Origin: a virus
DNA length: 39,732 nucleotides
Direction: 5' to 3' (one strand)
IMG/VR virus record: IMGVR_UViG_3300048686_000374
Span: 1-39,732 of that record
The position numbers and the translations under genes are program-made. Positions 21,147 to 30,504 of this stretch are shown in pieces. The notes below the pieces were generated by a model. It was given only the letters and a program-made list of their open reading frames with translations, searched no databases and was not told where the DNA came from. How positions within the stretch are numbered: position 1 is the first letter of the stretch; each line of letters opens with the position of its first letter.

Positions 21147-24100
21147 ATGGCCGCCATATACGACGCCCTTGGTAATTACGTAGGTGATGATGGCGCACCT
21201 GCAGGTAATACGCCGTCTGATATTGCCAAGATGCGAGCAACTCTTGGTGCCAAGCTAGACGCGCGATCACCTTTACCACAACAACGACAAATCTCTGACG
21301 CATTACGCCAGCTCATGGCCATTGACGCCAAGCCTTTGTCAATTGATGATATCTACATGCGGCTTACTACGCCGCGCCAAGCACCAAAAGGTAGACCCAC
21401 ATTTGCAGATTTGCAAGCAGACATAGCAACATTGCCACAACAAGTCTCAGACGTCGCCAATACGCTCTTTGGCAATCCGTTCCAAATGATGGTGCGGACA
21501 CCCATAGAAGCATTGCTCACAGGTCAGACATCTACGCCTCAGGTTAATGCGTTGATGGATAAGAACGTGGCGCCTATGCAAACACCACAAGGCGCGGCAT
21601 TTGCTGAGCGCGTAGGGCGTGTGTTCGAAGAATCCAAGTTGCCGCATGCATGGCCTGCAATACCCAATGCGCCGCGCCGTCCTATGCTCACAGGCTCGGA
21701 TATCCGCGCCATGAAAGGCGACGCTGCGCGCCTGGCAACTCAACTTGGCGAGATACCCGCGGACTTCCAAGCTGCGCAAACTGGCTTTCAGCGCATCGAC
21801 CCTATCACAGGTAAGCCGACCATGGGCTCACGTCTACAGAGCTTGGCCGATGAGTGGGCCGGCATCATGGAGAGGCGCCAAAGCTTGGCGGATGAAGTGA
21901 CGCCAATGCAAGCATTAAGCGCGCCTGAGATGTACGCGGTACGGCGTAAAGGTACGCGATTGGTTGAGCCAACGCGACCTGAGACAGCTGTAGGCACACA
22001 GTTTAATGTCGACCCAGCAACCAACCTTGTGCAACGGATCGTAGGCGCACGTGAATTGGCGCCTTATAACGCGATGGCCGAGTGGCGCAATATCATTGCC
22101 GATGAGTTCCCCAATCAACTGTACGATGATATGAAGCGCTACGCCGGAAGGCGCATTGCAGAAATGTATCCTGATGTTGACCCAAGAGATGCCAAGCGTG
22201 CCTTCGACTTGGAGTTCGGCGATCGAGATGCTAATGCAACTAAGATAATGGAGCTCTACTCTGAGTTCCTAAATTCAGATGCAGCTGCAGCAGGGCGTCA
22301 AATGGCCAATGATATTGGCGCCACAGTCATAACGCCTAATGAGTTCATGGAACGGCATAAGATGGCCGTGGACTGGTTGCGGGGCCCGTTTAGCAATTAC
22401 ATCGTACGCAATGTCGGCACTGAAGGTGATCCATTGGTGGCACTGGCAGCGCAAGGCATAACGTATAGAACACCTACCGAGATACAGAACGTAGCAGGTT
22501 ATGCAAGTGACTTTGCTAAAGAGGCGCGGCGCTTGGCCGGTATGCCTGAAGCCGGATTAGTTGCGCCACAGCTTGAAGCAAAGCAACAACAGCTTGCAGC
22601 TGCGCAACAAGAATTATCCAGCATGGAAGCGCAACGCCAACAGATTTTAGACGCGGCTGAGGCTCAAGGCGTAGACCCCATGACCATGCCTGGCTATGCC
22701 GAGTCAACCAATCCTATACGTGCCAAGGCGCGGCAGGTTGAGCAACTCAACCAAGAGGTTGAGAACCTAAAACTTGGCTCTGCGTATGAAGCAGTTGCAG
22801 ACGCATCACTCGTACCACGCACACAAGAGCAAATACTACGTCGTGATCTTGCGTCGTATGAGCGCCCATTTTATCCGTCTGTTACTCGAGCAGCGCCAAC
22901 TGAGCAACTGTATGTTGGGCGTGAAAGTACCATTGCAAATGATCTTGGGCTGGAGAAAGTTGCTAAAGACGCGTATCGCGATATTATTGAAGGTAAGATT
23001 CCCGCAGACCAACTTAAGAACCTGACAGTTGAGAAATACGTACGCAAAGGCGCAGAAAAGCGTATAGCCAAAGAAGCTGAGGAGGCTAAACTTGCTGAGC
23101 GAGAGAAGACTGTAGTCGCTGACGCCGCAAAGCAGCAATTGGATATGGCGCAAATTTACTTGGATAATTCGAGTGTCATTGAAGTTACTAGCGCTATGTC
23201 ACCTGAAGATATCGCCAAGGTGCTTAGCATGGACACTTTGGTGTTGGACCATTGCGTAGGTCAATGCGGCCAGGCGCCTGATAATGCACGCAATCTCTTT
23301 ACAGGTGAGCATCAAACTTATCGTTCTATCTACGACTTCAATAAGAATAAAGTCGCAAAAGGCAACCCACTCGATTATAGCTATGTGCGATCGGTTGCAG
23401 ACGGCGATAAGATGCTTGCAAGTATACGCGATAAACAAACAGGTTTACCAGCAGCAACACTTGACTTTAATCGTCAAAGTGATGGCACATATAGCATAGG
23501 CTACGTATCAGGCTATAGAAATAAAGAGATTACGCCGCAATATTATGCTGATATTGCAAAGTATTTGAATCAATACGCTGACAGAATTACGCATATCTCA
23601 AGCGAGTTGGTAAAGAACACAACTGTTAGGGATACAACAGATACTAGTCAATACCGTGATTTAGCTTCTAAAGCATCTACGCAATTGCGTGTGCCTGTCG
23701 ATGAGATTCGCAATGTCGACCCGTTAGGTCTTCCTCGCTTCGTAACTCAAAAACAATTCAACGAGTATGTTCAGGCCAATATGCCTGAGCAAGCTGCGCG
23801 GCAGCAAGGTAACATTGCACGAATTGAGCGCAATAGTGAGTTGCGGCGTCAATATGATGCGCTTAGCGAAGAAGCTGATCGCGCTGAGGGATTGATAGGT
23901 CATTTTGAAATGCTGCAAGATGCGCGAGGTCTTTCAGCAGAAGAAACTCAAACTTTACAAGCAGTGCGTGATCGGCTTGAGCAGATCATTAACGAACAGA
24001 TTACACTTGATGCTGAGCTCAACCCGCCTCAAGATTGGGAGCCTGATCCTACGCACCCTGCCAACGCGCCCATTGATGGCTTACAATTATTCCAAGATTT

Positions 24101-24686
24101 ACAACAGCCTGAGCCTCGTACGTATGAGCAACTAATGATTGACGCCAACTCTGTCATAGGCACAATCGAGCGCATAAATGAGCGCATAGCAAACGCAACA
24201 ACACCTGAGCAACGCGCAGAATTGACCAATGCGCAACGCGTATACGTAAATACATTGGCTGTTATTAATCGCGACATGGAAGCTTTGCAGCAGCAACGTG
24301 AGCAGCTTCCTGCACCACCTGCTGAAGTTCGTCTACAGCCTGAGCAAGTCCCGCCTACGCTACTCAATAACGATGCATTAGCTGCGCGCATGACCAATGA
24401 TATGCTTGCTGATGCGACGCCTATGGTTGAGCATTTGCGCGAGCAAATGGAAGAGCTTCGTAGGGATGGTGAAGGGCCTGACGCTATACGTGGATTTTTA
24501 GAAGAAGTCCGTGACAATGCTGAACTTTATTTTGGCGAAGCAGACCCATTAACAGTGGAATACGCTATTCGAGTAGCTGAAGGCACTTGGCGCCCCGGCT
24601 TCGCCAAGGGTGGCATCGTCAAAAAGAAAGTGCAAATGACAAAATCAATTCCCGCCATGCGGGCTGAGTTACTTCGGAGAGCATAA
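21147..24686 (+). CDS. Large internal virion protein with HCVG (PcfJ-like) domain
   Basis: The product has 1179 residues. ATG 21147 (AAAGGCG upstream) is preferred over TTG 21141. Long helical regions carry coiled coils (about 475-505 and 910-1090). Residues about 675-800 form a distinct globular domain: LDHCVGQCGQ (702-708), then ASIRDKQTGLPAATLDF and GYVSGYRNKEI. This order (HCVG, SxRD, PxATL, G-x2-N) resembles the PcfJ-like domain of phage and conjugation proteins. The C-terminus ends FAKGGIVKKK, the Gly-Gly motif shared with other late proteins. Size, helicity and place next to the portal suggest an ejected core protein; the central domain may be enzymatic. Confidence 0.7.
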   Translation: MAAIYDALGNYVGDDGAPAGNTPSDIAKMRATLGAKLDARSPLPQQRQISDALRQLMAIDAKPLSIDDIYMRLTTPRQAPKGRPTFADLQADIATLPQQVSDVANTLFGNPFQMMVRTPIEALLTGQTSTPQVNALMDKNVAPMQTPQGAAFAERVGRVFEESKLPHAWPAIPNAPRRPMLTGSDIRAMKGDAARLATQLGEIPADFQAAQTGFQRIDPITGKPTMGSRLQSLADEWAGIMERRQSLADEVTPMQALSAPEMYAVRRKGTRLVEPTRPETAVGTQFNVDPATNLVQRIVGARELAPYNAMAEWRNIIADEFPNQLYDDMKRYAGRRIAEMYPDVDPRDAKRAFDLEFGDRDANATKIMELYSEFLNSDAAAAGRQMANDIGATVITPNEFMERHKMAVDWLRGPFSNYIVRNVGTEGDPLVALAAQGITYRTPTEIQNVAGYASDFAKEARRLAGMPEAGLVAPQLEAKQQQLAAAQQELSSMEAQRQQILDAAEAQGVDPMTMPGYAESTNPIRAKARQVEQLNQEVENLKLGSAYEAVADASLVPRTQEQILRRDLASYERPFYPSVTRAAPTEQLYVGRESTIANDLGLEKVAKDAYRDIIEGKIPADQLKNLTVEKYVRKGAEKRIAKEAEEAKLAEREKTVVADAAKQQLDMAQIYLDNSSVIEVTSAMSPEDIAKVLSMDTLVLDHCVGQCGQAPDNARNLFTGEHQTYRSIYDFNKNKVAKGNPLDYSYVRSVADGDKMLASIRDKQTGLPAATLDFNRQSDGTYSIGYVSGYRNKEITPQYYADIAKYLNQYADRITHISSELVKNTTVRDTTDTSQYRDLASKASTQLRVPVDEIRNVDPLGLPRFVTQKQFNEYVQANMPEQAARQQGNIARIERNSELRRQYDALSEEADRAEGLIGHFEMLQDARGLSAEETQTLQAVRDRLEQIINEQITLDAELNPPQDWEPDPTHPANAPIDGLQLFQDLQQPEPRTYEQLMIDANSVIGTIERINERIANATTPEQRAELTNAQRVYVNTLAVINRDMEALQQQREQLPAPPAEVRLQPEQVPPTLLNNDALAARMTNDMLADATPMVEHLREQMEELRRDGEGPDAIRGFLEEVRDNAELYFGEADPLTVEYAIRVAEGTWRPGFAKGGIVKKKVQMTKSIPAMRAELLRRA

Positions 24687-27214
24687 TGGCAACTGAGATG
24701 CCGATCCCACAGGATTACAATCGTTTCATTGGGCCTGTCTCTGACGAGGATGATGAGCAGCAATTCAACGACATCTTCGATCAAGAAGAGCCAGATGAGG
24801 ATGACTTTGAAGAATTGCCCGATGGCTCGGTCATTGTACGCATGGATGATCATAAAGGTCCAGAAGATGAGCCTGACTTTTATGCCAACTTGGCTGATGA
24901 TATGCCATCGTATGAAGCCAGCTCTTTGGCCACCAAGTATCTCGAGCTTATCGACAAAGACAAAGATGCTCGCACTGAGCGTGATAAGCAATATGAGGAT
25001 GGCATTCGTAGAACAGGCCTGGGGCATGATGCACCTGGTGGAGCATCTTTCCAAGGCGCATCCAAGGTTGTACACCCAGTTATGGCTGAGGCTTGTGTTG
25101 ACTTTGCAGCGCGTGCAATTAAAGAGCTCTTTCCACCGGATGGCCCTGTTCGTACCAAGATCTTTGGCGAGGTAACCGAGGAAAAGACCACCAAGGCTGA
25201 GCGCAAGAAAGAATATCTCAATTGGCAGTTGACTGAGCAGATTGAGGAATTTAGAGATGAGCAGGAGCAAATGTTCACTCAAATTCCGTTGGGCGGCTCA
25301 CAGTACTTCAAGATCTGGTACGATGAGCAAAAGAAGCGCCCATGCGTAGAGTTTTTGCCGATTGACAATATTTATCTACCTTTTGCAGCTGGTAACTTCT
25401 ATACGGCTGGCCGCATTACCGAAGTCCAAGACATTACACAAGAAGAGTTTGAGCTTCGTATTTCTCGCGGCTTATATAAGGACGTCAACATCCACCGTGC
25501 CAGCATGGAGCCGGAAGAGTCGGCGGCAGAGAAAGCAACCAATAAGATTGAGGGTAAGAAATCTCAGGCGGAGAATATCGACGGCATACGTCGTGTCTTT
25601 CATATCTACACTTGGCTTGAGCATGATGATGATAGTTACTCAAAAGGCGAGCGTGCGCCCTACATTCTAATGGTGGATGAGCTTACTCGCGATGTGCTAG
25701 GCTTATATCGCAACTGGGAGTATGGCGATGACACAATGTCTAAACTCGATTGGATTATCGAATTTAAGTTTATTCCTTGGCGAGGCGCTTACGCAATTGG
25801 ATTCCCTCATCTCATTGGTGGCCTTAGTGCTGCTCTTACTGGTGCTCTCCGTGCCTTGTTGGATAGTGCACATATTAACACTGCCCCCACAATGCTCAAG
25901 CTCAAAGGGGCTAAGATCTCGGGTCAGAGCACCACTATCGAACCAACTCAAGTTGCAGAAATTGAGGGAGCGCCAGGAGTCGATGATATCCGCAAGATAG
26001 CCATGCCTGTGCCTTTTAATCCACCAAGTCCGGTGTTGTTCCAATTGCTTGGTTGGTTGACTGAAGCTGCAAAAGGTGTAGTAACAACCTCTGAAGAGAA
26101 GATTGCGGATGTCAATTCTCAAGCTCCGGTAGGCACAACACAAGCTTTGATTGAGCAAGGGGCTGCAGTCTTTAGCTCGATTCATGCGCGATTGCATGAG
26201 TCTCAGCGCCGCGTTCTTCGTGTCATTGCTCGTCTCAATCGTTGGTACTTGGATGACCAACAGAAGAATGATATTGCTGAAGAAATTGGAGTTAGCAAAG
26301 AAGACTTTGAGAAGAATTCTGATATTGTGCCGGTGTCCGACCCGCATATCTTCTCAGAGACTCAGCGCTACGCTCAAATTCAGGCATTGGCTGCTCGAGC
26401 TCAAGCTAATCCTGATTTGTATAACCGCATTGCGGTTGAGAAGCGTATCCTTAAGCAGATTAAGATCCCTGATGTCAACGAGGTTTTGCCCGACCCGCAG
26501 AATGTCAAGGATATGAACCCGGCTCTTGAGAACGTAGCCATGACGGTGGGCAAACCTGTTGGCGCTTTCCCGCACCAGGATCATCTATCTCATATCCAGG
26601 TTTTGCTGGATTATATGAAGAATCCTTTATACGGCGCTAATCCCATTATAGCTCCGGTGTATATTCCTGCAGCACTTGAGCATTTGAAACAGCACGTAAC
26701 GCTGTGGTATCTCAATCAAATTGACACTTATGCCTCAGCTGCGTTAGGTCGTTCTTTTAACGTCATGAAAGAGCAAATGCTGCCTCCTGCGGCTGATAAG
26801 CTCTTGGCCGCAGCATCTCAGCATGTCATGATGGATTCTCAAGAGACTTTTGCTCAATTGCCACCTGTGATTATGGCAGCATTGCAAATGATGCAGCAAA
26901 TGTCAGGCCAAGCCCCGATGCCTCCGGAAGTTAAAGCATTGGTTGATGTTCAAATGGCAGAGACTCAGCGCAAAGCAACTAAGGATCAGACTGACGCCAT
27001 GTTGGATGTTCAGCGTCTACAATTGGATGCTGCCAAGGCTGAGAAAGCTGAGAATACTAAGCTGGTGATGAACACTGAGAAGAATCTCACTGCTGAGCGT
27101 ATCAAAGCTGCAGAGCTGGATCATGATGCCGCCAATTTGCAGCATGAGCAAATCAAAACGGTACTTGGAGCTCAGCAAGCATTGCAATCACAAATGGGAA
27201 CTGACAATGTCTGA
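24686..27214 (+). CDS. Portal protein
   Basis: The product has 842 residues; ATG 24686 makes a TAATG overlap. After an acidic 60-residue leader (DDEQQFNDIFDQEEPDED) come features of the large podovirus-type portals: GASFQGASKVVHPVMAEACV (about 115-135), the aromatic EQMFTQIPLGGSQYFKIWYDE, and ADVNSQAPVGTTQALIEQGA near residue 475. The C-terminal 150 residues are helical and Gln/Met-rich and would form the barrel. It makes the dodecameric DNA channel at the head vertex and receives the terminase and the tail connector. Longer than P22 portal (725 aa). Confidence 0.92.
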   Translation: MATEMPIPQDYNRFIGPVSDEDDEQQFNDIFDQEEPDEDDFEELPDGSVIVRMDDHKGPEDEPDFYANLADDMPSYEASSLATKYLELIDKDKDARTERDKQYEDGIRRTGLGHDAPGGASFQGASKVVHPVMAEACVDFAARAIKELFPPDGPVRTKIFGEVTEEKTTKAERKKEYLNWQLTEQIEEFRDEQEQMFTQIPLGGSQYFKIWYDEQKKRPCVEFLPIDNIYLPFAAGNFYTAGRITEVQDITQEEFELRISRGLYKDVNIHRASMEPEESAAEKATNKIEGKKSQAENIDGIRRVFHIYTWLEHDDDSYSKGERAPYILMVDELTRDVLGLYRNWEYGDDTMSKLDWIIEFKFIPWRGAYAIGFPHLIGGLSAALTGALRALLDSAHINTAPTMLKLKGAKISGQSTTIEPTQVAEIEGAPGVDDIRKIAMPVPFNPPSPVLFQLLGWLTEAAKGVVTTSEEKIADVNSQAPVGTTQALIEQGAAVFSSIHARLHESQRRVLRVIARLNRWYLDDQQKNDIAEEIGVSKEDFEKNSDIVPVSDPHIFSETQRYAQIQALAARAQANPDLYNRIAVEKRILKQIKIPDVNEVLPDPQNVKDMNPALENVAMTVGKPVGAFPHQDHLSHIQVLLDYMKNPLYGANPIIAPVYIPAALEHLKQHVTLWYLNQIDTYASAALGRSFNVMKEQMLPPAADKLLAAASQHVMMDSQETFAQLPPVIMAALQMMQQMSGQAPMPPEVKALVDVQMAETQRKATKDQTDAMLDVQRLQLDAAKAEKAENTKLVMNTEKNLTAERIKAAELDHDAANLQHEQIKTVLGAQQALQSQMGTDNV

Positions 27215-27431
27215 TACATTTATTTCGCCTAAGAGCTTGGATTTGTTAGGCAAAGTACGCACCAAGTATGGTTTGCCAGATCCGAAGATTGAGAAAACAG
27301 ATGTAGATCTTTTGAGCAAAGTAAGAAAAGAAGCGATGTCGCAACAACCTACCTATAAGTCAGGGGGTAGCGTCAAAGATTGGCATGGCTTTGGCCATAC
27401 CGCAACTGGGAAACACAAACACGGTTTTTAA
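27207..27431 (+). CDS. Small basic late protein with GG motif, 74 aa
   Basis: The product has 74 residues from ATG 27207, overlapping the portal stop by eight bases. Two short similar helices repeat (LDLLGKVRTKYG and VDLLSKVRKEAM). Then comes YKSGGSVKDWHGFGHT and a His/Lys-rich tail. The YKxGGxV stretch recurs in several neighbours. It is probably a virion component bound to portal or DNA; that is an inference. A longer frame to 27123 lies wholly in the portal gene. Confidence 0.65.
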   Translation: MSDTFISPKSLDLLGKVRTKYGLPDPKIEKTDVDLLSKVRKEAMSQQPTYKSGGSVKDWHGFGHTATGKHKHGF

Positions 27432-27441
27432 GGAGACCATT

Positions 27442-27720
27442 ATGTCTGACGAAGCAATCAATATGCATAAGCGCCTGGCCATGGGTGGTGGTGAGTCTAT
27501 TACCAAAGCACCTGGCAAAGGTATTAAAGGCTACAAAGATGGCGGTAAAGTCATGCCTGAAAGCAAGACTCGCACTCTAATCAATGACTCTTCTCAAAAA
27601 GAGCCATTGGGTAAACCAACCGGAAAGATCGCTCGCTTTGCCAAAGGCGGCGGTCCCAAAGGTCCCGGTCTGACGATTGCAGTTGCAGTTCCTATGCGTA
27701 AGTCAGGTCGCGGTCGCTGA
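27442..27720 (+). CDS. Small basic Gly/Lys-rich late protein, 92 aa
   Basis: The product has 92 residues from ATG 27442 with a perfect AAGGAG seven bases upstream. It is basic and low in complexity: KGIKGYKDGGKVMPESK, then IARFAKGGGPKGPG and a C-terminal VPMRKSGRGR. It contains two copies of the shared aromatic-x2-GG motif. A DNA-condensing or prohead-filling role would fit the charge. No family was recognised. Confidence 0.7.
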   Translation: MSDEAINMHKRLAMGGGESITKAPGKGIKGYKDGGKVMPESKTRTLINDSSQKEPLGKPTGKIARFAKGGGPKGPGLTIAVAVPMRKSGRGR

Positions 27721-27908
27721 TGAAGACTCTATCGGACTACATTGGCCGAGTAAAAGCTGAGCAAGACAAAATTACTGAGGTTCTTCATGCAGGAACGCCA
27801 GTCAATTATGAATCTTATCAGCGTTTAGTCGGTCATTACCAAGGCCTGGCAGAGGCTTTATCGATTCTTGATATGCTTTTAGAAGAGGAAAAAAGAGATG
27901 TCGAATGA
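27720..27908 (+). CDS. Small helical late protein, 62 aa
   Basis: The product has 62 residues. ATG 27720 overlaps the previous stop (TGATG). It is almost wholly helical (SDYIGRVKAEQDKITEVLHAG, ... LAEALSILDMLLEEEKRDVE) and may form a coiled-coil bundle. It is coupled to the co-chaperonin gene by an 11-base overlap. No family was recognised. Confidence 0.7.
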   Translation: MKTLSDYIGRVKAEQDKITEVLHAGTPVNYESYQRLVGHYQGLAEALSILDMLLEEEKRDVE

Positions 27909-28320
27909 TATCGTAGAACAGACGCTCGATGAAGCGTTTCCCGTTGTGGATCCGTTGATGCGCCCGTTTGGTGCTCGTATTTTGGTACAACTTCGTGCTG
28001 TCAAAGAGAAGGCAACCAAGTCCGGCATCGTCCTGGTCGAGGAAACCAAGGAAACTGAGAAGTGGAACACCATGATTGGCAAAGTTATTGCCATAGGACC
28101 GCTCGCGTTCTGCAAGCGGGATACCATGGAGCCCTGGCCGGAAGGCGCTTGGGCCAAAGTAGGTGACTATGTACGTGTACCTAAGTGGGGTGGTGATCGT
28201 TGGGAGATCGACTACGAGTTGAATGAAGTAAAAGGCAAAGCGCTTTTCACTTTCTTCAATGACCATGAGCTTATTGGTGCCTGTACTGGGGACCCTCTGG
28301 CCATCAGAGCGTTTGTCTAA
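27898..28320 (+). CDS. GroES-like co-chaperonin
   Basis: The product has 140 residues. After an 18-residue extension, the GroES beta-barrel is visible: RPFGARILVQL, then a mobile-loop-like region with SGIVLVEETKET, GKVIAIGPLAF and VGDYVRVPKWGGDRWEI. GroES is about 97 residues; the extra length lies in the N-terminus and around PWPEGAW. T4 gp31 and similar phage proteins cap host GroEL to enlarge the folding chamber for the capsid protein. No GroEL gene is present, so it should use the host's. Placement just before the scaffold and capsid genes supports this. Confidence 0.85.
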   Translation: MSNDIVEQTLDEAFPVVDPLMRPFGARILVQLRAVKEKATKSGIVLVEETKETEKWNTMIGKVIAIGPLAFCKRDTMEPWPEGAWAKVGDYVRVPKWGGDRWEIDYELNEVKGKALFTFFNDHELIGACTGDPLAIRAFV

Positions 28321-28338
28321 ACGCAGAAAGGTAGATCT

Positions 28339-29346
28339 ATGAATCAAACACAAAAAATGGAACTCCAGCTCACTGAAGAGCAAGATGGTTCCGCTCTGGT
28401 GCATCTGCCAGATGATGAGATGCCACCCAATCAAAATCAGCATAATGAGCCTCAAGATGAGGACGATGATGACGATGACGATGGTGGTGGTCAACAAAAT
28501 AATTTGCCACAAAATAACGAGCCCCAAGATGATGATCCTGAGCGTGAAGCCATTCGTGCTGCGCGTCGTGAGGAGCGCCGTCTTAAGAAGCAACTTCACA
28601 AAGAAAAAGTACGTGAGTCCAATCATCTAATTTCTGCTCTGAAAAAGCAAAATACGGAACTGGCTGAGCGTATTGCTCAACTTGAGAAGAAGACATCTGG
28701 CGCTGAACTGGCACGAGTAGATAAAGCCATTGACGACGCTGGCGTGCAAGTTGAATTTGCCAAAATGAAAATGAAAGAAGCTGTCTCTCAACAAGATGGC
28801 GACTCTCTGGTACAAGCTCAAGAAATGCTGTACGAGGCTCAGCGCAAGCTGGAGTCTCTTAACACGCTTAAAGAGAATGCTACCAAGCAAATGTCTCAAA
28901 CCACAAAGCCTAATATCGAACTGCCGGATCCCATGGTCCAAAGAATGGCAGCCGATTGGATGAGACGTAATACCTGGTATGACCCGCAGGGCAAAGATCT
29001 CGATTCAGAGATTGCTCAGCGAATTGACCGTAAACTGACTGAAGAAGGGTTTGACCCGACTTCTGAAGAGTACTGGGAAGAGCTTGACGAGCGGCTACAA
29101 AAATATTTACCACATCGCTCAAGTCAAGGATATAATGATCGCAACCGAAATCAGAAACCTCCTAGGTCTGTGGTTACGAGTTCAGGACGAGAATCGTCGG
29201 GTGGTGGTAGGCCCAATGAGTTTCGTCTAACGCCCGATCGCGTTGCTGCCATTAAAGAAGCAGGCATGTGGGATAACATTGAACAACGTAATAAGATGAT
29301 CCGCAAATTTGCAGACTGGGATCGTCAGAATAAGACAAGGGGGTAA
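28339..29346 (+). CDS. Capsid scaffolding protein
   Basis: The product has 335 residues from ATG 28339 (GAAAGG upstream). Acidic low-complexity N-terminus with runs of Asp (about 30-75), then a long basic-to-mixed coiled coil (about 80-195). Next comes a region with MAADWMRRNTWYDPQG and FDPTSEEYWEELDERL, and a C-terminal helical end (RVAAIKEAGMWDN). Acidic head, central coiled coil, C-terminal helix and position two genes before the capsid gene are the hallmarks of a scaffold that templates prohead assembly. No protease was found in the window. Confidence 0.85.
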   Translation: MNQTQKMELQLTEEQDGSALVHLPDDEMPPNQNQHNEPQDEDDDDDDDGGGQQNNLPQNNEPQDDDPEREAIRAARREERRLKKQLHKEKVRESNHLISALKKQNTELAERIAQLEKKTSGAELARVDKAIDDAGVQVEFAKMKMKEAVSQQDGDSLVQAQEMLYEAQRKLESLNTLKENATKQMSQTTKPNIELPDPMVQRMAADWMRRNTWYDPQGKDLDSEIAQRIDRKLTEEGFDPTSEEYWEELDERLQKYLPHRSSQGYNDRNRNQKPPRSVVTSSGRESSGGGRPNEFRLTPDRVAAIKEAGMWDNIEQRNKMIRKFADWDRQNKTRG

Positions 29347-29347
29347 C

Positions 29348-29884
29348 ATGGACGGACGTTTTAAGAAAGACCTGAAAGCAGGTGGCCGTGAAAACCGCGC
29401 AACAGAAGATCGTCAGCGTGAAGCACCTGAAACGAATTTTGCATTTTCCGAGGAGCGTCGTAAGATGTTCCGCTCGGAGTGGCTCCAAGAAGCACTTCCG
29501 ACCCCGCCCGAAATTCCGGGTTATCATTTGTGCTGGTTGTCTTCATCAAATCAGTACGATCCCATCCACAAACGGATGCGAATGGGGTATGAACCTGTGA
29601 AAGCCGATGAGTTGCCCGGCTTTGAGCATCTGCGAGTAAAGGCTGGCGAAAACGTTGGCTATGTTTCTTGTAATGAGATGTTGCTGTACAAGATGCCGAT
29701 GGACTTGTACCAACAGATCATGCATGAACTGCATCATCAGGCGCCTCTCGAGGAGCAAGATAAGATCAAAGTTCAGCAGGAACAGTTGCTTGGCGCTCGC
29801 GACAGCAGGGGTCGTTCACTAGTATCGGTTGAAGGCGAAGGCATGGAATCTAACGCCCACGTCAAAATGCCTACTTTTGAGTAG
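29348..29884 (+). CDS. Late virion protein of unknown role, 178 aa
   Basis: The product has 178 residues. ATG 29348 has AAGGGGG upstream; the frame from 29309 only shadows the scaffold. It begins MDGRFKKDLKAGGRENR, including the GG motif. A globular part contains GYHLCWLSSSNQYDPI and RMGYEPVKADELPGFEHLRV, and the C-terminus is helical. Similar proteins lie between scaffold and capsid genes in many podovirus-like genomes without a defined role. It is probably a head accessory factor. Confidence 0.7.
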   Translation: MDGRFKKDLKAGGRENRATEDRQREAPETNFAFSEERRKMFRSEWLQEALPTPPEIPGYHLCWLSSSNQYDPIHKRMRMGYEPVKADELPGFEHLRVKAGENVGYVSCNEMLLYKMPMDLYQQIMHELHHQAPLEEQDKIKVQQEQLLGARDSRGRSLVSVEGEGMESNAHVKMPTFE

Positions 29885-29919
29885 CATTTGATGAAATCGA
29901 ATGTGAAAGGACTCATTTT

Positions 29920-30489
29920 ATGAGCGCAACTTCTGCACCATTCGGTCTTCGCCCGGCGTTCTTTCCTACGGGACTGGAACGTGCTCAAGCGTTGGCCAAT
30001 GGTATTACCTCGGGCTACTCGTCCGACATCCTGAAGGGTCAGCCCGTCAAGTATGTCAACGGCGTAATTCAGCCTGTTACCTCCACTGAAGCTTTCGTTG
30101 GCGCCTTTGCGGGTGTTGAGTGGACTGACACCACCGGTCGTCGTCGTGTATCGAACTACTGGCCTGCCAATACGGCATATGAGACTGGTTCGTGCGTTGC
30201 GTATTTCTACAACGATCCTCTGATCGTATATGAAATTCAGGCTGACGGTTCTGTTGCTCAAACCGCGATTGGCGACAACGCCAACTTCTCCAACCTCACT
30301 GCCGGTTCTTCTACCACTGGTCTGTCGCAGTGCACCATGTCGGCTTCGCTAACTGGTACATCGACTTATGGCCAACTGCGTATTGTTGACCTGGCACCGT
30401 ATGCTGACAACGCATGGGGCGACGCGTACACAATCGTTCGTGTACAAATTGCTGAACATCAGTTTGTCGCTACTCTTAACGCTATCTAA
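29920..30489 (+). CDS. Putative capsid decoration protein
   Basis: The product has 189 residues; GAAAGGA lies upstream of ATG 29920. It starts APFGLRPAFFPTGLERAQAL, then IKG-like loops (SSDILKGQPVKYVNG) and beta-rich sequence with AGVEWTDTTGRRR and CVAYFYNDPLIVYEIQADG. This pattern is known from head-decoration or stabilising proteins encoded directly before the capsid gene. It lacks long helices, as expected of a small beta fold. Codon choice is close to that of the capsid gene, suggesting high expression. Confidence 0.75.
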   Translation: MSATSAPFGLRPAFFPTGLERAQALANGITSGYSSDILKGQPVKYVNGVIQPVTSTEAFVGAFAGVEWTDTTGRRRVSNYWPANTAYETGSCVAYFYNDPLIVYEIQADGSVAQTAIGDNANFSNLTAGSSTTGLSQCTMSASLTGTSTYGQLRIVDLAPYADNAWGDAYTIVRVQIAEHQFVATLNAI

Positions 30490-30504
30490 GGGAGGGCATA
30501 AACT

